64,000 nt of DNA from Alviniconcha marisindica (Eukaryota > Mollusca > Gastropoda > Provannidae). Positions within the stretch are counted from its first letter, which is position 1. Every line of letters starts with the position of its first letter. Both the position numbers and the translations under genes were made by a program. The notes under the pieces were generated by a model. That model had not been told where the DNA came from, did not search any database, and was given only the letters and a program-made list of their open reading frames with translations. Shown here piece by piece: positions 57,019 to 64,000 of this stretch. Where the stretch lies: assembly GCA_018857735.1 (NCBI GenBank), contig JABMCL010001766.1, positions 1,221,001-1,285,000 of the forward strand, read 5' to 3'.

Positions 57019-57595
57019 GCCACATTCCCAGAGTTGCTATCAACCTCTCGACGTTTCAGGACCGCAACTTTTGCAGCAACAAACGTGTGCTTTTCCGCCG
57101 CGCCTACTTTGCTGCTGCAGCCGCTGGAAAAATGGGACGGGGGTCGCGAAAACAAACTTGTAGTCTGGCAGTCCGTGTCTTTGACGGGCATTAGATCTAC
57201 ACCGTGAACAAACCTTTCGCTGGTCTTAAGGGTAAAGACCGAACCAGCATGGGGCCCCGAGGAGAATAAGTTCGGTGCCCCCCCCCCCCTCCATCCCCCC
57301 CACTCCCCCACTACCACTCACCCCTCGCCCTCCCGCCTTACCCCCCCCCCCTCCCCCAACAAAAACAAACACAAATGTTTAGACTGGCATGGATAAACGT
57401 CTGCAGCATAACTACCGATAGATACGGAACTTGGATATGGAAATATTTGAGCATACTTTCAATGCTTTCAGGCCGCTTTGGTTGATAAGCAAAATTGAGC
57501 GGGGAAATATTGCTTGTTTCAGAGACTCGGCGCTTTTTATTTAATTTATATTTACATTTATCATTTTGTAATAATAATAACAGCAACGACAACAA
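57019..57595. other. unique DNA with C-rich tract
   Basis: C-rich at 57278-57358. No gene recognised. Confidence 0.45.
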
Positions 57596-57602
57596 CAACA
57601 AC

Positions 57603-57654
<52 letters not shown>

Positions 57655-57724
57655 TAATAATTGGGCGGGGTGGGAAATCCACACCACCCCGCCCAATTAT
57701 TATTATTATTATTATTATTATTAG
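57596..57724. repeat. (AAT)n hairpin with GC-rich clamp
   Basis: (AAC)n/(AAT)n, then TAATTGGGCGGGGTGG, a 10-base loop, CCACCCCGCCCAATTA and (ATT)n. The clamp pairs perfectly and the AAT and ATT arms extend the stem. Confidence 0.9.
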
Positions 57725-58001
57725 TGGTGGTGGTGATGGTGAGGAAATTGTCTGCCTCTGCAGTAGTGGCTGTGAATGGAGTTAGTGCTATCGACCTGTT
57801 CCGGCGACACTCATAACTATATCACATTTCGGGCCTGCAACCCCTCCTCCGCAACCCCCTTTCGCAGAGAAGGCAGAGTGATTGTCAGAACAGGAATACA
57901 ATTCTACAGAGGATGGGTCGTAGTGGATGAAGTATTGCTAGACACCACTCATTACTGAACTGATAGATCTGGGAATAAGCTGTATAGTTGAATAGCATTT
58001 C
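57725..58001. other. unique DNA, no gene recognised
   Basis: The + frame 57776-57958 (60 codons) has no recognised domain. Confidence 0.4.
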
Positions 58002-58031
58002 GTGTGTGTGCGTGCGTGCGTGTGCTACATA

Positions 58032-58086
<55 letters not shown>

Positions 58087-58096
58087 TGCGCTGGCT

Positions 58097-58160
<64 letters not shown>
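58002..58160. repeat. (GT)n/(GCGT)n array
   Basis: GT repeats with two GCGT blocks. Confidence 0.95.
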
Positions 58161-58395
58161 CGTTTTATGCGATCGGAGCGCAGCGACAGATGCTGCTACG
58201 GTCTAAGGGAAGTAACCAGAGAAAGCGGCCCCAAGAGTTTTTTCCCTTTACCCATATACCGCTTGGAGTCCGACCACCTCGCGGATTCTCTGTGTTAGTC
58301 TTTCTGTCTCAATCTGTTTTTCTGTCTGTCTCTCTGTCTGTCTGTCTGTCTGTAATGTCTGTGTCTGTCTGTCTGTCTGTTTTCCTGACCCACTC
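58161..58395 (+). repeat. dispersed repeat ending in (CTGT)n
   Basis: TCTAAGGGAAGTAACC, CCCTTTACCCATAYACYG and TTGGAGTCCGA also occur at 59418-59500. Both copies lead into CTGT repeats. Confidence 0.65.
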
Positions 58396-58439
58396 TCTGC
58401 GCAGGAGAGCTTATATTTCCAGATACAACTCTAACTACT

Positions 58440-59040
58440 GACCAGAAATTAAAAAAGAGGTGAATGAGCCTGCATACAAAAACAACTGGAATACAACACA
58501 CAACAAAGGTTTGTTCATATAGAAGGTTCCTTAACAATGAGGCGCCAGAGTATATATCTAACCTGTGCACGCACCCTGCCTCTCGTTATCCCAGCTCTAG
58601 GAACTATAACCTTAGTTTGCCTAGACCATGATGAAGTTGGGCTTAATGCTCTCACTGAGATGTAGGGCTGACATATTAAGGATGATGCCTAGGCCAAGGC
58701 GACTAGGTCGTATTTAACCCCTTCACAGCCCCAGCCTGTAGAATTTCCGGGCTGAAAGTGAACGGATATCCCTACAAACAGTATATTTTCTGGCTCTATA
58801 TCAGATCTACTTTCAATGCTATGCGTTTTAATGAAAAACCTTTCACATTCCAGTGCGAAAAAGAAAACAGAAAGGCTTAAGGGCTTCAAGTGACATCATG
58901 GCAGTGAAGGGGTTAAACAAGTATATCTCTGGAGCCTACTCCTGACAGTCAGAGCTTGTTACTCACCCGGCTCCTTCAAGCGAAAATTTCGTGTACACTT
59001 TCAAGGTGTTTGCACAGGATGGGTTGTGACAGAAAACGGC

Positions 59041-59045
<5 letters not shown>
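58440..59045 (+). mobile_element. LINE ORF2 3' fragment, interrupted
   Basis: 58480-58627 and 58917-59045 align with 60200-60490 (ACAACTGGAATACAACA, GAGTATATATCTAACCTGTG, TTAGTTTGCCTAGRCCATG; then ACAAGTATA, GGATGGGTTRTGACAGAAAA). The gap holds an inverted R4 piece (58632-58690) and a TTAA-flanked MITE. The coding frame is broken. Confidence 0.7.
58718..58912. mobile_element. 195-bp piggyBac-type MITE with TTAA target site
   Basis: Terminal inverted repeats CCCCTTCACAGCC and CCCCTTCACTGCC (one mismatch in 13) lie between TTAA at 58714-58717 and 58913-58916. TTAA duplication and CCC-start termini are typical of piggyBac elements. It has no coding capacity. Confidence 0.85.
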
Positions 59046-59132
<87 letters not shown>

Positions 59133-59301
59133 GAGACAGACGACAGACGAGAAGACAGAACGAACGAACGAACGAATATTTTTATTAACGAAGATAAAGG
59201 AATAAGTACAATATACTTTTTTCATCCAGCCCTCGGGCAAAAGCAAACAACAACAACAAAAACAAAATAATTATAAACTCAAAAACTCATATTAACTATT
59301 G

Positions 59302-59370
<69 letters not shown>

Positions 59371-59372
59371 GT
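59046..59372. repeat. (GA)n and (GACA)n arrays
   Basis: GA 59044-59132, GAAC repeats 59160-59175, then AT-rich, then (ACAG)n at 59301-59370. Confidence 0.93.
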
Positions 59373-59545
59373 TGCCAAGGATGGGTTATGACAGAAACCC
59401 GCAGAGCAACGCGACGAACGCGTCTACGGTCTAAGGGCAGTAATCGGAGAAGGCGACGTCACGAGTTATTTCCCTTCACCCATACACTGGTTGGAGTCCG
59501 AGCAGTAGCTCCCACATTCTCTGTCACTGCCTGCCTGCCTGTGTG
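59373..59545 (+). repeat. LINE-derived dispersed repeat
   Basis: Starts with GATGGGTTATGACAGAAAC (as in the LINE copies) and continues with the 58161-type repeat. Confidence 0.6.
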
Positions 59546-59577
59546 TATCTGTCTGTCTCTTTCTTTCTTTCTTTCTT

Positions 59578-59608
<31 letters not shown>

Positions 59609-59709
59609 CCCTCTCTCTCTCCCTCCCCCCCCTCTCTCTCTCTCTTATACTATCCCTCCCCTTCCCCTGCTCTCTCTGTAAATTACCCAATTATGTGTGC
59701 GTGTGTGTG

Positions 59710-59741
<32 letters not shown>

Positions 59742-59749
59742 TGTGTGCG

Positions 59750-59820
<71 letters not shown>
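59546..59820. repeat. (CTGT)n, (CT)n and (GT)n/(GCGT)n arrays
   Basis: CTTT/CTGT 59550-59608, CT/C-rich to 59672, GT and GCGT 59695-59818. Confidence 0.93.
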
Positions 59821-59821
<1 letters not shown>

Positions 59822-60006
59822 TGATTTTTTGATTTTTTCGCTCCTGTTGTTTTTCACTGCTATTTTTTTCCATTTCCGTTGCAGTCGCTGTCTCGTTTTA
59901 CATGTGTTGTTATTATTATTATTGATGCTGTATTTGTATTGATGCTGCCTTCTGTCATAATATTTGACTGTGAATGTCTTGGTTATTAATAGTACTGTAG
60001 CAACGG

Positions 60007-60072
60007 TAGATATGTGAGTCGGCCTTTGTGCTAATATCTTCACCGTTGAGAAATAAAGTTCAATCAATCAAT
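60007..60072 (+). repeat. R6 LINE-like 3' tail
   Basis: GAGTCGGCCTTTGTGCTAAT, then AAATAAAGTTCAATCAATCA. Matches 6583-6670. Confidence 0.6.
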
Positions 60073-60159
60073 TCTCTCTCTCTCTCTCAAAGTGTCAAAC
60101 TGTCTCTGCACAGAGGAGCTGTAAAATTAATTATTCTAGAAACAACTCAGCTACTAGTG

Positions 60160-60488
60160 TCTAGTAATTAAGAGACGAGAATAATGATCCTAGACAAACA
60201 ACTGGAATACAACAAACGTTTACTCATGTACAGGGTCCTTAACAACGAGGCCTCAGAGTATATATCTAACCTGTGTACACCCCCTCCCTCGCGCTATTCC
60301 AACTCTGGGAACTGTTACCTTAGTTTGCCTAGGCCATGGATAGACAAGTATAGCCTCCTCTGGTACATTTCTATAACGTAACCTACCTCTGACACTCAGA
60401 TCTTGTCACACTCACTCAGCTGCTTCAAGAGAAAAAATTGTGTACACCTTAAAGCAGTTACACAGGATGGGTTCTGACAGAAAACGGC

Positions 60489-60491
<3 letters not shown>
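60160..60491 (+). mobile_element. LINE ORF2 C-terminal fragment
   Basis: The frame from 60184 encodes LEYNKRLLMYRVLNNEASEY, then YLSLPRPWIDKYS: the order N..L.YKV.N..AP.Y...L..P...Y.LRLPRPR typical of the end of CR1/L2/Jockey-like ORF2. A frameshift follows, then LHRMGSDRKRLE. No catalytic RT motifs remain. Confidence 0.7.
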
Positions 60492-60550
<59 letters not shown>

Positions 60551-60630
60551 CAGAGAGAGAGAGAGACAGAGAGACAGAGAGACAGAGACAGACAGAGACA
60601 GACAGAGACAGACAGAGAGAAGAGACAGAC

Positions 60631-60702
<72 letters not shown>
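60492..60702. repeat. (GA)n/(GACA)n array
   Basis: Long GA array with ACAG steps; followed by AAAACTTTATTTTACAAGG. Confidence 0.95.
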
Positions 60703-60704
<2 letters not shown>

Positions 60705-60807
60705 TCGAACTCGAAAACTTTATTTTACAAGGATTGTAGTTTAGGTTCAGTCAAAACCCGTCTAACAACTAGTCCTTGCGAAGCTACTGATGAGTAAATA
60801 TAAAATT

Positions 60808-60957
60808 ACAGGCATAATTTATATACATACAGGCATGAATGAGTGAGTGAAATTTGATACATGAGAATTTCCACACAAATTGCAGGCATAATTTATATAC
60901 ATACAGGCATGAATGAGTGAGTGAAATTTGATACATGAGAATTTCCACACAAAACAT
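60808..60957 (+). repeat. 74-bp exact tandem duplication
   Basis: GGCATAATTTATATACATAC starts at 60811 and 60885. The two copies look identical over about 72 bases. Confidence 0.9.
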
Positions 60958-61071
60958 AGCGTGTTCACAGCGTCAGATGTACACATGCATACATCACTCA
61001 GTTATACATTATGAGCATACAATCTGTAAATAAGGCAGCAGAACATCTGATCGATTCAACACCAGGTATTG

Positions 61072-61345
<274 letters not shown>

Positions 61346-61794
61346 CAAAGAAACTAAAAAAAAAGACAACAAACAAAACAACAACAACAACAACATACAA
61401 ACTAACAACAGCAAAAACACGTGTCGTGACGGTGTCAGTGCAATCAGTTAACAAGTTAATCAATCAGTTAATCAACCAGCTGCTCAATCAAAAAGCTGTT
61501 TCTTGTAAAGCAGCATACATACATACATAATACATACATACATACATACATCGCGGAGAAAAGAATGTTTAATGGTGTAGTCCGCTGACGTGGTAACTGG
61601 GCCTACGGCATGGTTCTGTGAAGCCTACGTTGGTTTAATGCTCAGTGTTAGGAGGCACACAGCTACGACGATTAATCTGCGTGTTGTTGGTGTTCCGGTA
61701 ACACCAGTGATAACATCGCGGTGTGTCAGCTGTATCAGCCATACGGCGGGCCTGCCAGCTAAACATTTGGCTAAGCAGTTCGGCACATTGGAAT
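61346..61794. other. A-rich then unique DNA
   Basis: CAA-rich 61370-61395, CAAT/CAGTTAAT patch 61440-61490, (CATA)n 61508-61550, then unique sequence. No gene. Confidence 0.5.
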
Positions 61795-61924
61795 GGTGGT
61801 GGGTGGTGGTGGTGGTGTGTGGTGGTGTGTGGTGGTGTGAGTGATGGGGCTATGCGTGTTTTGGGAATGTTTGGTGTCGCGCGTGTTGGGCTGTGTGTGT
61901 GTGTTGTGGTGTGCTGTGTGTGTC

Positions 61925-62005
<81 letters not shown>

Positions 62006-62038
62006 CGTGCGTGCGTTGGTGGTGCGTGGTGGTGTGTG

Positions 62039-62083
<45 letters not shown>

Positions 62084-62157
62084 TGCGTGTACGTGCGTGT
62101 GTGTGGTGTGTATGTGTGTGTGCGTGGTGCGTCCCGGTGCGTGCGTGCGTGTACGTG

Positions 62158-62192
<35 letters not shown>

Positions 62193-62233
62193 TGTCGTGC
62201 GTGCGTGCGTGCGTGCGTGTGCGTGCTGTGATG

Positions 62234-62272
<39 letters not shown>

Positions 62273-62314
62273 ACGTGCGTGCGTGCGTGCGTGCGATGCG
62301 TGCGTACGTGCGGC

Positions 62315-62359
<45 letters not shown>

Positions 62360-62405
62360 TGCGTGCGTCAGCGTTACTGCGGGTGTTTTTTGTGTGTGTG
62401 TAGTG
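61795..62405. repeat. long GT/GGT/GCGT array
   Basis: About 600 bp alternating GT, GGT and GCGT blocks. Cys/Val/Arg frames here are artefacts. Confidence 0.95.
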
Positions 62406-62573
62406 TGGTGGTGGTACGACGGCGCGGCAAGCGTGCATCAGCTTTCATTTGTGTTGCTCAGTTGTGCCCGTGTGGGCTGCAAACATGTATGTGTCCAGGC
62501 GACGACGCTGACGGAGGAAAAAGAGAAGTAGTGAACAAAAATTCATCTTTCCTTTGTCTAAATCTCAAACAAC
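62406..62573. other. unique DNA between microsatellites
   Basis: No gene recognised. Confidence 0.4.
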
Positions 62574-62575
62574 AA

Positions 62576-62617
<42 letters not shown>

Positions 62618-62730
62618 CACACACACACACCACACCACACACACACACACCACACACACACAACACACACCCACACAACACACACACCACACACACAACC
62701 ACACACACACACCACACACACACACACTAA
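62574..62730. repeat. (CA)n array
   Basis: CA repeats with ACCAC and ACAAC steps. Confidence 0.95.
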
Positions 62731-63394
62731 AAAACACACAAACCCCACAGCAAAAACCCGCGTCCTGAAGAACGTGAGGCGGTGTCTGGCAAAAATCCCA
62801 GACCCCACAAAACATTTCAACGCGGACGTCAGATAGCGCTAGAATTTCCAGCCCACTCCCGAGCCCTTTCATCAACTCGCCCAAGCCTAACCGGGCCAAG
62901 CCCCTCTAGAAGCCGCCCAGGGAGCATCCCCTCAGAAAAAGAACTGGAGTGAAGAAGAATCTACAATTATCTCGGTTTGGGCGCGTGCGTTTCTGTAGCA
63001 ACGGAAAATCGACATCGACAGCGAACGTGACTGCGAATAGGGACCGAGGTGTCTGTTGTGCCGCGGAAAACATGCGTGAACGATTCTCTTCGGGTTTCCT
63101 TCATATCTTTCGATCGTTTTCGGTATTACGACGGCTTGTAGTGCGGTAACGGGAAACCGGATTCCTGGAATAACTTAACAGCGATGAATAGAAATATACA
63201 GCATGGCCTCATGCAGAGGATTCGGGGCGTGGTGCCAGGAACCGGCCGATGAAGCAGAAAGATATAACAAGCACACCATTGACTGACTGTTCTGGGACGA
63301 CTCGGTTTCCGCTGGCTTTTTTGTTTTGTTTTGTTTTGAAAAAAGTGCCACAAATGTTTAGCCTTTAAAGACTCACCCATGAGCTGATGTGGAC
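62731..63394. other. unique DNA, no gene recognised
   Basis: No domain in any frame. Confidence 0.4.
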
Positions 63395-63692
63395 AGTTTC
63401 CCGTCCCTAATAAGCCTTGTGGTTTCTGTGGACGCAGATACTATGTTGACTTACTTACGTGGGCTTTTCGGAGCTCAGGAGCTGTGTGGAAGTCGAGGTG
63501 GACGTCCTGGGCTCCCCGCCCCTCATAGTCCGTACGGTCTCTGTGGGCGTATCGTATAAGTAAAGCAACATTGAACGATTGAACGAGGAAGAATCAGAGC
63601 TCAGGACCTGTGTGGAAGTCGAGGTGGACGTCCTGGGCTCACGTCCCTAATTGTCCGTACGGTCTCTGTGGACGTAGAGCACCATTGAACAT
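63395..63692 (+). repeat. R1 tail and two R2 copies
   Basis: R1 tail at 63398-63458 (CGTCC..GTGGACG, then TTGACTTACTTAC), R2 at 63473-63580 and R2 at 63596-63690, all in + orientation. The second R2 ends CGTCC..GTGGACGTAGAGC. Confidence 0.78.
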
Positions 63693-63694
63693 GT

Positions 63695-63812
63695 TGGCTC
63701 TTCTTCTTCTTCTTCTTTTCTTCTTCTTCTTCTTCTTCTTCTTCTTCTTCTTCTTCTTCTACTTCTTTACATCTACAGAGACCGTACGGACTATCAGGGA
63801 CGGGAGGATCAG
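63695..63812. repeat. (TTC)n and inverted R2 tail
   Basis: TTC repeats 63700-63765, then an inverted R2 tail (CTACAGAGACCGTACGGACT, CAGGGACGG) at 63770-63808. Confidence 0.8.
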
Positions 63813-63899
63813 TGTGGGCCTAACTTTAGTAGGATTTATGTAGGCCTACCTTGTATTTGCTCGTATGCCAGGTTCTAGTTGCCGGTCCAGGAGTGCTTC

Positions 63900-64000
63900 A
63901 GTAAACATGGTGCTTAACGTCCACAGAAACCGTAAGGCTTATTAGGGATTATATACCTCTCGCTACACTGTCACCACCAGAATGACCCCTACATTAAGAT
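63900..64000 (-). mobile_element. R1 SINE tail and body, cut by the window end
   Basis: Minus strand: GTAAACATGGTGCTTAACGT at the left, then body TACACTGTCACCACCAGAAT. The head would lie beyond 64000. Confidence 0.75.

Overview
This is eukaryotic nuclear DNA from an animal. Introns with GT..AG borders, tRNA-derived SINEs, non-LTR retrotransposon (LINE) remnants, MITEs and a very high microsatellite load all point that way. The style of the LINE and SINE copies suggests a mollusc, probably a gastropod, but that is inference. All reading was by eye, so repeat borders are good to a few bases and nothing was searched against a database. R1-R8 are labels made up here for dispersed repeat families.

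I can support one protein-coding gene. It lies on the + strand at about 12.0-17.9 kb and has five visible exons (12044-12234, 12686-12837, 13450-14776, 16376-17135, 17654-17866). All four intron phases match, giving an 880-residue open C-terminal part that ends in a SAM domain of the SAMD7/SAMD11 type. The first visible exon has an acceptor site and starts in phase 0, so the true 5' end lies upstream and was not found. A long 3' UTR probably follows, perhaps to about 21.3 kb. I found no other convincing gene; most long open frames elsewhere are translations of microsatellites, minisatellites or purine tracts.

Layout: 0-12 kb holds a TA-flanked MITE, poly-G tracts, a 30-bp minisatellite and short retroelement copies. 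12-21 kb is the gene. 21-33 kb holds LINE, SINE and satellite fragments, including a 58-bp array and a SINE with intact target-site duplications. 33.2-34.9 kb is an almost pure purine tract. 35-42 kb is microsatellites and SINEs. 42.8-44.7 kb is two related 34-bp satellite arrays. 46-55 kb is microsatellites plus a MITE-derived 83-bp satellite, a CAA-rich minisatellite and a 90-bp array. 55-64 kb is densely nested transposons, including a MITE inside a SINE, a TTAA-flanked MITE inside a LINE, and a perfect 37-bp-arm hairpin.

The most interesting pattern is that four otherwise different dispersed repeats (R1-R4) end in the same kind of stem-loop. The outer stem is kept by compensatory changes, as expected if LINE reverse transcriptases recognise a shared RNA tail structure. 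Second is a visible route from a transposon to a satellite: the subterminal unit of the TA-flanked MITE has been amplified into an 83-bp array.
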